Shown: in pieces, positions 24,217-33,570 of the stretch
How the letters are laid out: each line of letters opens with the position of its first letter
How positions within the stretch are numbered: position 1 is the stretch's first letter
Source of the DNA: Pseudomonas syringae
Lineage (GTDB): Bacteria > Pseudomonadota > Gammaproteobacteria > Pseudomonadales > Pseudomonadaceae
NCBI RefSeq assembly: GCF_021605415.1
Contig: NZ_WKEQ01000044.1
Coordinates: forward strand, 1 to 42,901
Direction of reading: 5' to 3'
Length of the DNA stretch: 42,901 nt
Translations under genes and position numbers: made by a program
The notes under the pieces: generated by a model
The model's database searches: none
Told to the model about the DNA's origin: nothing
What the model saw: the letters and a program-made list of their open reading frames with translations, nothing else

Positions 24217-25494
24217 GTGGACGATTACCAGCAGACGATACGCGTTTTGTCCGATCGCATAGTGCTGGCGCAGACGCCTATCCGCGTCCTCGATGCCGTC
24301 AAATGGGACGAGAACGTGCGCAAGGGCTTTCTCAAGGCCAAGGGCAAGGAAATGCCGGCGGTGGATCGCGATTACTACCTCAACCGGCCGCTGACCTTCG
24401 ATTCGAGCAAGGTGAAGCTGGAATTCCAGAACATCGAACGTGACATTACCCGCCAGCTCGGCCAGTTCAACCCGGTCGGGCAAATCATGCGGCGCATGTG
24501 CAAGGAATACCGCATGGTGGTGCGCATGCTCGAAGCGCGCGGCACCGAGGATTTCGGCCTGATCTCGCAGGAACTGTACGGCGCTGCGTCCGATGCATTC
24601 CACGCCGGCGACCCGACGCTCGCCGACCTCGGCATGATGATGTCGGACTATCTGAACAACATCGATGGCCGTGGCGACCTTAAAGACGAGGCGAAAACCC
24701 TCACCGCCAAGGACGCCGTGCACCTGCTGCAAACCCGTCTGAACAGAGTATTCGGGGAGGCCGAAGAAACCATCCGCGTGTTCGAGTCCGACGGTATCGT
24801 CGCCGACGCGGCGGCAGGCGCCGACTACATCAAGATCCGCACCGACGCGATGTTCAACGACCGCGATGTGCGCGCGCTGGAAGTGCATGAAGGCCTGGTG
24901 CATGTCGGCACCACGCTCAACGGCTTGAACCAGCCGATCTGCACCTTCCTGTCCAAAGGCCCGCCATCGTCCACCGTCACTCAAGAAGGCCTGGCGATCC
25001 TGATGGAAATCATCACCTTCGCCTCGTATCCAAGCCGCTTGCGCAAATTGACCAACCGCACCCGCGCGATCCACATGGTCGAAGAGGGCGCGGACTTTTT
25101 GCAGATTTTCGAATTCTTCCGCGAGCAGGGTTTCGAAATGGCGGAAAGCTATGGCAACGCCAGTCGGGTTTTCCGTGGCTCGACGCCGACCGGTCTGCCA
25201 TTCACCAAAGACTTGTCCTACCTCAAGGGCTTCATCATGGTTTACAACTACATTCAGTTGGCCGTGCGTAAGGGCAAGTTGGAACAAATTCCGTTGCTGT
25301 TTTGCGGCAAGACCACGTTGGAAGACATGCGTACCCTTCGGCAGTTGGTGGATGAGGGGCTGGTGGTGGCGCCGAAGTATTTGCCGGAACAGTTCCGTGA
25401 CATGAATGCGCTGTCAGCGTGGATGTGCTTCTCCAACTTCCTCAACCATCTGAGCCTGGACCGGATCGAAGCGGATTATTCCAATATCCTCTAG
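24217..25494 (+). CDS. DUF1704 putative metallopeptidase (QEGLA motif protein)
   Basis: This 425-residue protein belongs to the DUF1704/TIGR02421 family, named for the motif QEGLA (here 256-260), which databases call flavohemoglobin expression-modulating. It has HEGLVH at 224-229, an H-E-x3-H pattern, and E257 of QEGLA could be a third metal ligand. The eukaryotic tubulin tyrosine carboxypeptidase MATCAP belongs to the same domain family and uses such a site, so a zinc peptidase role is plausible. The bacterial substrate is unknown. There is no signal peptide, so it is probably cytoplasmic. GTG 24217 has AGGAG six bases upstream. Confidence 0.8.
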   Translation: MDDYQQTIRVLSDRIVLAQTPIRVLDAVKWDENVRKGFLKAKGKEMPAVDRDYYLNRPLTFDSSKVKLEFQNIERDITRQLGQFNPVGQIMRRMCKEYRMVVRMLEARGTEDFGLISQELYGAASDAFHAGDPTLADLGMMMSDYLNNIDGRGDLKDEAKTLTAKDAVHLLQTRLNRVFGEAEETIRVFESDGIVADAAAGADYIKIRTDAMFNDRDVRALEVHEGLVHVGTTLNGLNQPICTFLSKGPPSSTVTQEGLAILMEIITFASYPSRLRKLTNRTRAIHMVEEGADFLQIFEFFREQGFEMAESYGNASRVFRGSTPTGLPFTKDLSYLKGFIMVYNYIQLAVRKGKLEQIPLLFCGKTTLEDMRTLRQLVDEGLVVAPKYLPEQFRDMNALSAWMCFSNFLNHLSLDRIEADYSNIL

Positions 25495-25506
25495 GCCAGA
25501 CGCAAA

Positions 25507-25602
25507 CCCTGTGGGAGCTGGCTTGCCAGCGATTGCAGTCTGACAGTCAACATATAGGTTGGCTGATCCGCCGCCATCGCGGGCAAGCCCGCTCCCACAG
25601 GG
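25507..25602. repeat. REP doublet
   Basis: CCTGTGGGAGCTGGCTTGCC and GGGCAAGCCCGCTCCCACAG form converging arms separated by about 50 bases. This is the widespread Pseudomonas REP pair with GTGGGAGC heads. Confidence 0.85.
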
Positions 25603-25655
25603 AGAGTCGTTGTGCTCTGGATCGGACTAACCAATTTTTTCGCGAGGTTCACCGG

Positions 25656-26570
25656 ATGAGAATCCTCGGCATTTTCTGCCTGCTCCTGACCCTTGGGGGT
25701 TGCAGCTCATTGCTGTTCTACCCCGAACCCGGTCAGCTGTTCACACCGGCAAAAGCCAAACTCGAGTATCGCGAAGTCACGCTGGTGACCGCCGACGGCC
25801 TGAAGCTCAACGCCTGGTGGCTGCCGGCCAAGCCCGGCGTCGAAGTCAAAGGCACGGTGCTGCATTTGCACGGCAACGGCGGCAATTTACCAATGCATCT
25901 GGGCGGTAGCTGGTGGTTGCCGAAGCAGGGTTATCAAGTGTTGCTGGTGGATTATCGCGGTTACGGTTTGTCCGAGGGCAAGCCGAGCCTGCCGGCGATC
26001 TATCAGGACATCGATGCGGCGTTCGCCTGGCTGGACAAGGCTCCTGAGGTGAAAGGCAAGCCGCTGATTCTGCTCGGTCAAAGCCTTGGCGGTTCGATGG
26101 CCGTGCACTGGTTGACGCAGCATCCAGAACGGCAAAAGCAGCTCAAGGCGTTGGTGCTCGACGGTGTTCCGGCCAGTTATCGCAGCGTCGGCCAATACGC
26201 CCTCGGTACGGGCTGGCTGACCTGGCCGTTGCAAGTGCCGCTGTCATGGTTGGTGCCGGACGGCGACAGCGCAATCAATTCGATGGCGCAACTCAACGGC
26301 GTGCCGAAGCTGATCTTCCACAGCATCGACGATCCGCTCGTACCGATGGCCAACGGTATCCGGTTGTATCAAGCTGCGCCGCCACCGCGTGTGCTGCAAC
26401 TGACCCGTGGCGGTCATGTGCAGACGTTTGGCGACCCGGTCTGGCGCCAAGTGATGTTGCGTTACCTTGAAGATCCCGAGCATTTCAACGGCCTGCGCCG
26501 CCTCGGCGAAATTCCCAATTACCCGCCACCCCCGAATTCCGAAGACGACCCATCAGAGAGTCCGCAATGA
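25656..26570 (+). CDS. Lipoprotein alpha/beta hydrolase
   Basis: This 304-residue protein starts MRILGIFCLLLTLGGC, with the lipidated Cys predicted at residue 16. The alpha/beta hydrolase fold shows the oxyanion-hole region LHLHGNGGN, the nucleophile elbow GQSLGGS (S143), an acid D225 or D226 in SIDDPLVP and H254 in RGGHVQ. It resembles the BEM46/YfhR-type hydrolases; the substrate is unknown and it should face the periplasm. The frame extends upstream to 25419 but crosses the REP element. ATG 25656, with GAGG upstream and a clean signal peptide, is the better start. The stop overlaps the next gene. Confidence 0.85.
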   Translation: MRILGIFCLLLTLGGCSSLLFYPEPGQLFTPAKAKLEYREVTLVTADGLKLNAWWLPAKPGVEVKGTVLHLHGNGGNLPMHLGGSWWLPKQGYQVLLVDYRGYGLSEGKPSLPAIYQDIDAAFAWLDKAPEVKGKPLILLGQSLGGSMAVHWLTQHPERQKQLKALVLDGVPASYRSVGQYALGTGWLTWPLQVPLSWLVPDGDSAINSMAQLNGVPKLIFHSIDDPLVPMANGIRLYQAAPPPRVLQLTRGGHVQTFGDPVWRQVMLRYLEDPEHFNGLRRLGEIPNYPPPPNSEDDPSESPQ

Positions 26571-26896
26571 GTGAAGAACGCAACGCCATTCCGCTGGTCA
26601 TCACCGGCATCTGCAGCATCCTCGGCACCGTCGGTGCCCTGTGGTGGTACGGCTACCTGCATTTCGCCAAACCCGAGGATGCGTTGCTGCTCAACGAATT
26701 CAGCATGCTCAAGACTGTTCCGGGCGAGGATTACAAAGTCTCGCTGGAGCCGGCGGCGCAGGTGGCGCAGTGCATCGATGGCGTGCTGGTGCTGTTTGAT
26801 ACGGAGCAGAAAGGCCTCACGGGCGTGCTGATCAACGGCCAGAAAAAGGCCGTGCGCTGCATGGGCGAAGAAACCCCGCAGCAATTGCAGCCATAA
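26567..26896 (+). CDS. Small membrane-anchored protein of unknown function
   Basis: This 109-residue protein has one predicted membrane helix near the N-terminus (about residues 8-32, IPLVITGICSILGTVGALWW). A soluble tail of about 75 residues contains two cysteines (C69 and C98). The ATG overlaps the hydrolase stop by four bases, so the two are made together and may act together at the envelope. No family recognised. Confidence 0.75.
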   Translation: MSEERNAIPLVITGICSILGTVGALWWYGYLHFAKPEDALLLNEFSMLKTVPGEDYKVSLEPAAQVAQCIDGVLVLFDTEQKGLTGVLINGQKKAVRCMGEETPQQLQP

Positions 26897-26924
26897 ATAC
26901 CTCTAGGGGATTGTGTTCGCGCAT

Positions 26925-26968
26925 GAAAAAAAGCCCCGCCTGACTGGATCAGGCGGGGCTTTCGTTTT
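26925..26968. terminator. Bidirectional terminator
   Basis: The stem AAGCCCCGCCTGA/TCAGGCGGGGCTT is flanked by an A run on the left and a T run on the right. It can stop the hydrolase operon on the plus strand and the lptF operon on the minus strand. Confidence 0.93.
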
Positions 26969-26981
26969 TACCGCGTAACGC

Positions 26982-27770
26982 TTAGTTCGAGCTCATCGCC
27001 GAACGTGGCGCCACGGGCTGGTTGTCGTTGGAAATGGTCACTTCCACCCGACGGTTCATCGCACGGCCCGAGACGCTGCCGTTATCCGCGACCGGGTATT
27101 CCTTGCCATAACCCTGAGCGACCACGCGCGCCGGGTCGACACCCATTTTGATCAGGGCCATCTGCACCGAGGTCGCACGGCGCTCGGACAGCGACTGGTT
27201 GTAGCTCGCGGTGCCGGTGCTGTCGGTATAACCCTCGACAATCACTTTGCGATCCGGGTTTTCCTGAAGAAATTGCGCCAGTTTGTTGATGTTCACCAGA
27301 CCGCTGGATTTCAGATCAGCCTTGTTGGTGGCAAACAGCACGTCACCAAAGGTCACCAGCGTGCCGCGATCGGTCTGCTTGGCGTTGAGGCTGTCCTGCA
27401 ATTGTTTGATCTGCTGGTCGCGTGCATCGAGACGAGCCTGAGCGCGTTGCGCCGAGGCGTTCTTCAGATTGTTTTCTGCGGTGCGCAGGGCGATGGTCTG
27501 CTTGGCCACTTCCACGCGCTGATTGGTCAGGTAGGCCAGTTGATCGACCTTGGACGCGTCTTGCTTGTCCATGTAGGCCTTGTCGGCCTTGTCCAGGTAA
27601 TCACTGGCGTCTTTGGTTTCCAGTGCCGCGACTTTGCTCGCCTGCGGGTTGGCTTGCAGGCCGGCGTAGTTGGTACGCGCCTGTTCCAGATTCGCGTTCG
27701 GCGGCGTGGAGCAGGCAGCCAGGGCAACACTTGCGGCCAGAAGAGCGGGGATCATCAGTTGCTTACGCAT
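26982..27770 (-). CDS. lptF: OmpA-family outer-membrane lipoprotein LptF
   Basis: This 262-residue lipoprotein has the signal MRKQLMIPALLAASVALAAC (Cys20). Residues 21-135 are helical with coiled-coil character. The C-terminal OmpA-like peptidoglycan-binding domain (about 140-250) shows TFGDVLFATNKADLKSSG, VEGYTDSTGTASYNQSLSER and GYGKEYPVADN. Length and gene position match lptF of P. aeruginosa (PA3692), an envelope protein controlled by AlgU and linked to stress survival. It lies 55 bases downstream of the DUF4398 gene and probably shares its AlgU-type promoter. Confidence 0.88.
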   Translation of the reverse strand: MRKQLMIPALLAASVALAACSTPPNANLEQARTNYAGLQANPQASKVAALETKDASDYLDKADKAYMDKQDASKVDQLAYLTNQRVEVAKQTIALRTAENNLKNASAQRAQARLDARDQQIKQLQDSLNAKQTDRGTLVTFGDVLFATNKADLKSSGLVNINKLAQFLQENPDRKVIVEGYTDSTGTASYNQSLSERRATSVQMALIKMGVDPARVVAQGYGKEYPVADNGSVSGRAMNRRVEVTISNDNQPVAPRSAMSSN

Positions 27771-27825
27771 AATCGTTCGTCCTTTCTATCGATAAGAGTT
27801 TCAGTCTTGCGGTCGGGATGCGCGC

Positions 27826-28230
27826 TTATTGCACGGTGCGCTGACTTTCCTGACGCAGTTCCTGAACACCTTTCTGGGAATCCTTCACAGCCTGTTCGGC
27901 CTTCATCGCCTGAGCCTTGCGTTCGGCGACGCGAGCGTCCCATTCGGCCTGTTCGGCGAGGGTGCGCGCTTCGTCATACTTTTTGTCGTGCATGGCGATT
28001 TCAGCTTGCTTGAGTTTGTCTTGCGCCTGCTTCATTTCCACAGCAGCGAATTCAGTACCGCCGGCGCTGACCGCGCTGTTCACCGCCGATTGGGTCACGG
28101 CATATTGCTCGGTCGGCGGATTGCCGGCGCAACCGGCCAGCACGAAGCTGGTGCCGATGGCCAGTGCGGCCAGTTTCAGACCGCGCAAGTGGGAAAACGA
28201 GGTTTGGGTTTTCATGGTCTTCAACTCCAT
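27826..28230 (-). CDS. DUF4398 lipoprotein
   Basis: This 134-residue lipoprotein has its lipobox FVLAGC at about residue 34. The mature part is helical and Ala/Lys/Glu-rich (AVEMKQAQDKLKQAEIAMHD), as in DUF4398 proteins. I chose ATG 28230 because AGGAG is seven bases upstream. An internal ATG at 28215 would give a more usual signal-peptide length, and the longer frame to 28260 lacks a site. It lies just upstream of lptF on the same strand, the arrangement I recall in P. aeruginosa (PA3691-PA3692). A structural envelope-stress role is inferred. Confidence 0.82.
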   Translation of the reverse strand: MELKTMKTQTSFSHLRGLKLAALAIGTSFVLAGCAGNPPTEQYAVTQSAVNSAVSAGGTEFAAVEMKQAQDKLKQAEIAMHDKKYDEARTLAEQAEWDARVAERKAQAMKAEQAVKDSQKGVQELRQESQRTVQ

Positions 28231-28331
28231 TAGGCATCTCCTGAAAACAACTAAATCCATCCTGGTCGAGGAGTCGCAACCGTCATGTGTAGGGCGTTAT
28301 TGAAACGCTCGTTCCAGGCGTGGTTACTGGT

Positions 28332-28359
28332 TCCGACCGGCGGCTTTTTTCAAAAGTTC
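28332..28359 (-). promoter_or_regulatory. AlgU (sigma-22/RpoE-type) promoter of DUF4398-lptF
   Basis: The minus strand has GAACTT (28359-28354), a 17-base spacer, then TCGGA (28336-28332), against the consensus GAACTT-N16/17-TCTGA. It lies about 100 bases before the first gene. It agrees with the known AlgU control of lptF in P. aeruginosa. Confidence 0.65.
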
Positions 28360-28488
28360 AGAAAAGATGGCCTATCGCCCGGAAAAACTTCGACCGAACG
28401 GACAAGGCTCTAAAGCGGGAACTTTGACGGGTTGAAGCGGTACGCGCGGGCACTCGGCGACGCAAAAACTTCATGTTTGGGCGATTCC

Positions 28489-28577
28489 TGTGGGAGCGGG
28501 TTTGCTCGCGAAAGCGGTCTGTCAGCTCGCTCAAAAGTGGCTGACAAACCGCCTTCGCGAGCAAGCCCGCTCCCACA
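28489..28577. repeat. REP doublet
   Basis: TGTGGGAGCGGGTTTGCTCG and CGAGCAAGCCCGCTCCCACA are converging arms. The inner sequences GCGGT-TGTCAG/CTGACA-ACCGC also pair, so the whole 89 bases can form one long hairpin. It is the main content of the 28360-28594 gap; nothing else is seen there. Confidence 0.9.
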
Positions 28578-28594
28578 ATTCATTCCAGGTAGGG

Positions 28595-28939
28595 TTAATG
28601 TTTTGCCTTGTCGTCGGTGCTGGCCAGGTCATGCAAATGCCGCCGCGACAGCGCCAGAAAACGCGGCGTCGGCCCCACGTCTTCATACAGCGGATCACCT
28701 TCCTCGTCGGTCGCGACCACGGTCGAGCCTTTTACATACGGCAGGCTCGCTTCGAATTCTTCCAGCGCGGCGCCGATCAACTCGCCGAGGAGTTCTTCGG
28801 GGTGCCGTTTCGGGTACATCTCGGCAATCGCCGCCAGGCGTGCGGCGGATTCCATGTCCAGATGAATCGTGTAGCCGGTGTCGGTCAGGCGACCCTTGGC
28901 GTTTTCTTCCCAATGCTGGGCGAGTTCACGAATTTTCAT
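28595..28939 (-). CDS. Small conserved protein, RHH-like (databases: pilin assembly)
   Basis: This 114-residue protein corresponds to a short family often labelled pilin assembly protein in Pseudomonas. The middle reads as a strand GYTIHLDM, helix ESAARLAAIAEMYP and helix HPEELLGELIGAALEEFEAS. That is the strand-helix-helix order of ribbon-helix-helix DNA-binding proteins. I see no pilin-related motif, so the database name should be treated with caution. ATG 28939 has GAGG five bases upstream. It is divergent from ppc across 213 bases. Confidence 0.7.
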   Translation of the reverse strand: MKIRELAQHWEENAKGRLTDTGYTIHLDMESAARLAAIAEMYPKRHPEELLGELIGAALEEFEASLPYVKGSTVVATDEEGDPLYEDVGPTPRFLALSRRHLHDLASTDDKAKH

Positions 28940-29152
28940 AATGACCTCATGTCGCGTCTGCTCGTGGCAGGCTGGGTGAATGTCCGGCCCTGGCCGGTGG
29001 CAAGCCGTTATGCGGCTTACTGTTGAGACTAGCTTTAACGCCCAAGGTTTAAAGACCCTTCGTCGTCTGCTTGTAAGACGCGCCCCAGAGCGGCACTCTC
29101 TAGCCAAGCGTTTCATTTTTATGCCGTCCGGATTACCGCTGGAGAACTGCTG

Positions 29153-31783
29153 ATGACCGATATCGATGCACGCTTGCGCGAGGACGTTCACCTGCTGGGT
29201 GAGCTGTTGGGCAACACCATTCGTGACCAGTACGGCGAGGACTTTCTCGACAAGATCGAGCAGATTCGCAAGGGCGCCAAGGCTGATCGCGTGGGCTCGA
29301 TGGACGCCGAACTGAGCGCCAGCCTCAATCAATTGAGCGAGGACGAACTGCTCCCGGTGGCGCGCGCGTTCAACCATTTCCTCAACCTCGCCAACATCGC
29401 CGAGCAATATCAGTTGATTCACCGTCGCGAGGAGTCGCAGCCGGCACCGTTCGAATCGCGCGTGTTGCCCGAACTGCTCGCCCGATTGCGCAGCGAAGGC
29501 CACAGCGCCGAATCCCTCGGCCGGCAACTCGGGCGGCTGGAAATCGAACTGGTGCTGACCGCGCACCCGACCGAAGTGGCGCGGCGCACGCTGATCCAGA
29601 AGTACGACGCCATCGCCGCGCAATTGGCCGCGCAGGATCATCGCGACCTGACCAGCGCCGAGCGCGAAGAAATCCACAACACCCTGCAACGCTTGATCGC
29701 CGAAGCCTGGCACACCGAGGAGATCCGTCGCACGCGGCCGACGCCGGTGGACGAAGCCAAGTGGGGTTTCGCGGTGATCGAGCATTCGCTGTGGCAAGCG
29801 ATTCCCCACCACATGCGCAAGGTCGACAAGGCGCTGCACGCTGCGACCGGTCTGCGTCTGCCGCTGGAAGCCGCGCCAATCCGCTTCGCCTCATGGATGG
29901 GCGGCGACCGCGACGGCAACCCCAACGTCACCGCAGCGGTAACCCGCGAAGTGTTGCTGCTGGCGCGCTGGATGGCGGCGGACCTGTACCTGCGCGATGT
30001 CGATCACTTGGCCGCCGAGCTGTCGATGCAGCAGGCCAGCGAAGCGCTCAAGGCGAAGGCTGGCGACAGCGCAGAACCGTACCGCGCGGTGCTTAAGCAA
30101 CTGCGCGAACGCCTGCGTGCGACGCGCAATTGGGCGCATGCCTCACTGGCGGCCAGCACCCCGGCGCCCGCCGACGTGCTGCATAACAACCGCGACCTGC
30201 TCGATCCACTTGAGCTGTGCTACGAATCGCTGCACGAGTGTGGCATGGGCGTGATTGCCGACGGCCCGTTGCTCGATTGCCTGCGTCGAGCGGTGACGTT
30301 CGGCCTGTTCCTGGTGCGCCTCGACGTTCGTCAGGATTCGGCGCGGCACAGTTCGGCGATGACCGAAATTACCGATTACCTCGGCCTCGGTCGCTACGAA
30401 GACTGGGACGAGGAACAGCGCATCACCTTCCTGACGCAAGAGCTGAGCAACCGCCGGCCATTATTGCCTGCGCACTTCAAACCGTCGGCCGACACCGCCG
30501 AAGTGCTGGCGACGTGCAAGGAAGTCGCCGCCGCGCCGGGGGCTTCGCTGGGTTCCTACGTGATCTCGATGGCCGGCGCCGCGTCTGACGTGCTCGCCGT
30601 GCAGTTGCTGTTAAAAGAAGCCGGCGTGCTGCGGCCGATGCGTGTTGTGCCCTTGTTCGAAACCCTTGCCGACCTCGACAACGCGGGGCCCGTCATGGAA
30701 CGCCTGTTGCTGTTGCCGGGCTATCGCGCACGGTTGCAGGGGCCGCAGGAAGTCATGATCGGTTATTCCGATTCCGCCAAGGACGCCGGCACCACGGCGG
30801 CCGCCTGGGCGCAATATCGCGCCCAGGAACGATTGGTGGAAATCTGCCGCGAGCAACAAGTCGAACTGCTGTTGTTCCATGGTCGCGGAGGCACCGTGGG
30901 CCGTGGAGGCGGCCCGGCGCACGCGGCGATTCTGTCGCAGCCGCCGGGATCAGTGGCGGGGCGATTCCGCACCACCGAGCAGGGAGAAATGATTAGATTC
31001 AAATTCGGCCTGCCGGACATCGCCGAACAAAACCTCAACTTGTATCTCGCCGCCGTGCTCGAAGCGACGCTGTTGCCGCCCCCACCGCCGACGCCGGAAT
31101 GGCGCCACCTGATGGACGAGTTGGCGGCAGATGGCGTCAGTGCTTATCGCGCTGTGGTGCGGGAAAATCCGCAGTTCGTCGAGTACTTCCGCCAGTCCAC
31201 TCCCGAACAGGAACTCGGTCGCTTGCCCTTGGGCAGCCGCCCGGCCAAGCGCCGCGCGGGGGGCATCGAAAGCCTGCGGGCTATCCCGTGGATTTTCGGC
31301 TGGACGCAAACGCGGCTGATGCTCCCGGCGTGGCTCGGCTGGGAATCGGCGTTGAGCAAAGCGCTGGAGCGCGGCGAAGGTGAATTGCTCGGGCAGATGC
31401 GCGAGCGGTGGCCGTTCTTCCGTACCCGCATCGACATGCTGGAAATGGTGCTCGCCAAGGCGGACGCCGAGATCGCCCAGTCCTACGACGAGCGATTGGT
31501 TGAGTCGGACTTATTACCTTTGGGTGTGCACTTACGCGACCTATTGTCGCAGGCATGCTCCGTTGTCCTCGGGCTGACGGGGCAATCTCAGCTACTGGCG
31601 CACAGTCCCGACACCCTCGAGTTCATCCGTCTGCGCAACACCTACCTCGACCCGCTGCATCTGTTGCAGGCCGAGTTGCTGGCCCGTTCCCGCCGGCAGG
31701 ATGTGGCCCAGGGCAGCCCGGTGGAACAGGCGTTGCTGGTGTCTGTGGCGGGGATTGCCGCCGGTTTGCGAAATACCGGCTAA
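29153..31783 (+). CDS. ppc: Phosphoenolpyruvate carboxylase
   Basis: This 876-residue enzyme makes oxaloacetate from PEP and bicarbonate to refill the TCA cycle. Catalytic motifs are present: TAHPTE at 136-141 with H138, then IGYSDSAKDAG, the glycine-rich FHGRGGTVGRGGGPAH loop, and the invariant C-terminal LRNTG. Length is normal for the bacterial enzyme. CTGGAGAA precedes the ATG. It stands as a single gene with its own intergenic regions on both sides. Confidence 0.97.
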   Translation: MTDIDARLREDVHLLGELLGNTIRDQYGEDFLDKIEQIRKGAKADRVGSMDAELSASLNQLSEDELLPVARAFNHFLNLANIAEQYQLIHRREESQPAPFESRVLPELLARLRSEGHSAESLGRQLGRLEIELVLTAHPTEVARRTLIQKYDAIAAQLAAQDHRDLTSAEREEIHNTLQRLIAEAWHTEEIRRTRPTPVDEAKWGFAVIEHSLWQAIPHHMRKVDKALHAATGLRLPLEAAPIRFASWMGGDRDGNPNVTAAVTREVLLLARWMAADLYLRDVDHLAAELSMQQASEALKAKAGDSAEPYRAVLKQLRERLRATRNWAHASLAASTPAPADVLHNNRDLLDPLELCYESLHECGMGVIADGPLLDCLRRAVTFGLFLVRLDVRQDSARHSSAMTEITDYLGLGRYEDWDEEQRITFLTQELSNRRPLLPAHFKPSADTAEVLATCKEVAAAPGASLGSYVISMAGAASDVLAVQLLLKEAGVLRPMRVVPLFETLADLDNAGPVMERLLLLPGYRARLQGPQEVMIGYSDSAKDAGTTAAAWAQYRAQERLVEICREQQVELLLFHGRGGTVGRGGGPAHAAILSQPPGSVAGRFRTTEQGEMIRFKFGLPDIAEQNLNLYLAAVLEATLLPPPPPTPEWRHLMDELAADGVSAYRAVVRENPQFVEYFRQSTPEQELGRLPLGSRPAKRRAGGIESLRAIPWIFGWTQTRLMLPAWLGWESALSKALERGEGELLGQMRERWPFFRTRIDMLEMVLAKADAEIAQSYDERLVESDLLPLGVHLRDLLSQACSVVLGLTGQSQLLAHSPDTLEFIRLRNTYLDPLHLLQAELLARSRRQDVAQGSPVEQALLVSVAGIAAGLRNTG

Positions 31784-31801
31784 GGTTTTCAACGGGAGGG
31801 C

Positions 31802-31831
31802 AGGGCATCCGGCGCCAGCGTCGGATGCCCT
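31802..31831 (+). terminator. Hairpin after ppc
   Basis: AGGGCATCCG pairs with CGGATGCCCT around a ten-base loop, 18 bases after the ppc stop. The following TTGAGTGTTT is only moderately T-rich. The rest of the gap to adk (31832-32073) shows no gene or clear structured RNA. Confidence 0.6.
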
Positions 31832-32073
31832 TGAGTGTTTGGCGATAAAGTGCGGTCAGGCGACAGTTAATGATGGGGTTGCGACTTGGGACACTGCGTC
31901 GTGAGGTCGCGGCAGGCGTCGGTTTCTCCGACTTTTGGCGGCTTGTGTGGGCGCAGCCTGCTGTGTATCTTGATCAGCCTTTGGCCGTTTGGGCGGCCAC
32001 GACCCGATTGTTCAAGATTGGCCCCAAGAGGCGAATCTGTTGTTTTTTATAAAAAAATTGAGGAGCACATCTA

Positions 32074-32721
<648 letters not shown>

Positions 32722-32745
32722 AAAACCTGATCCGCTGCATCATCC

Positions 32746-32773
32746 ACGGCCCGCTTGCGGGCCGTAGTTGTTT
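32746..32773 (+). terminator. Rho-independent terminator of adk
   Basis: The stem ACGGCCCGC/GCGGGCCGT with a tiny loop is followed by a T-rich tail, 24 bases after the adk stop. The tail continues into TATACT at 32774, a possible -10 box for tsaB. Confidence 0.85.
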
Positions 32774-32815
32774 ATACTGGCGCACTTTTTCCCCTACCTG
32801 TTTACGGAAACATCG

Positions 32816-33490
32816 ATGAGCACCTTGTTGGCCCTGGACACCGCGACCGAAGCTTGCTCCGTTGCCTTGCTGCATGACGGCAAGGTCACGAGCCATTACG
32901 AGGTGATCCCGCGCCTGCACGCGCAGAAGCTGCTGCCGATGATCCAGCAACTGCTCGCCGACGCCGGCACCACGCTGCAAGCGGTGGATGCCATTGCGTT
33001 CGGCCGTGGCCCGGGCGCTTTTACCGGAGTGCGGATTGCCATCGGTGTGGTGCAAGGACTGGCGTTTGCGCTGGATCGGCCGGTGTTGCCGGTGTCGAAC
33101 CTCGCTGTGCTGGCGCAGCGTGCATATCGCGAGCACGGCGCGCGTCAGGTCGCGGCGGCCATTGATGCGCGGATGGACGAAGTCTATTGGGGTTGCTACC
33201 GCGAAACGGCGGGGGAGATGCGTCTCGTCGGCGCCGAAGCCGTTTTGCCACCGGAAGCGGCGGCGCTGCCGGCCGATGCCAGCGGCGACTGGTTTGGTGC
33301 CGGCACCGGTTGGGGCTATGGCGAGCGGATCGCGGTCAGTCTGACCGGATCCGATGCGGGCATGTTGCCTCATGCCGAAGACCTGCTGACCCTGGCGCGG
33401 TTTGCCTGGGAACGTGGCGAGGGCATCCCGGCGGACGATGCGCAGCCGGTTTATCTGCGCGATAAAGTCGCCACTCCGAAGGCCCGTTGA
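32816..33490 (+). CDS. tsaB: TsaB, tRNA threonylcarbamoyladenosine synthesis
   Basis: This 224-residue ASKHA-fold protein is a partner of TsaD and TsaE in making t6A37 of ANN-reading tRNAs. The N-terminal LLALDTATEACSVALLHDG and the FGRGPGAFTGVRIAIGVVQG segment are diagnostic. ATG 32816 matches the family's start; an in-frame upstream ATG at 32768 lies in the promoter and terminator tail and was not used. Confidence 0.94.
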   Translation: MSTLLALDTATEACSVALLHDGKVTSHYEVIPRLHAQKLLPMIQQLLADAGTTLQAVDAIAFGRGPGAFTGVRIAIGVVQGLAFALDRPVLPVSNLAVLAQRAYREHGARQVAAAIDARMDEVYWGCYRETAGEMRLVGAEAVLPPEAAALPADASGDWFGAGTGWGYGERIAVSLTGSDAGMLPHAEDLLTLARFAWERGEGIPADDAQPVYLRDKVATPKAR

Positions 33491-33496
33491 TCAATC

Positions 33497-33570
33497 AAAA
33501 GATCACAGCCTGCGGTAGCGCCTACATGGAATGCGTTGCCTTGCAGGAGCTGCCGAAGGCTGTGATTTTT
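33497..33570. repeat. Degenerate REP-type inverted repeat after tsaB
   Basis: AAAGATCACAGCCTGCGGTA faces GCCGAAGGCTGTGATTTTT. The arms carry the AGATC-CAGCC motif of the element at 19846 but with several mismatches, so this is an old copy. Confidence 0.65.

Noticed and set aside
25419..25655. Upstream extension of the alpha/beta hydrolase
   Set aside because: The extension overlaps the DUF1704 gene end and the REP element, and would bury the lipoprotein signal peptide.
28595..29839. 414-residue extension of the small RHH-like protein to 29839
   Set aside because: It would overlap the start of ppc; the internal ATG at 28939 has its own RBS and gives the family length.
31832..32073. Possible small RNA between ppc and adk
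   Set aside because: The interval has a moderately AT-rich end and some GGC-rich pieces, but no promoter-terminator pair or convincing stem was found.
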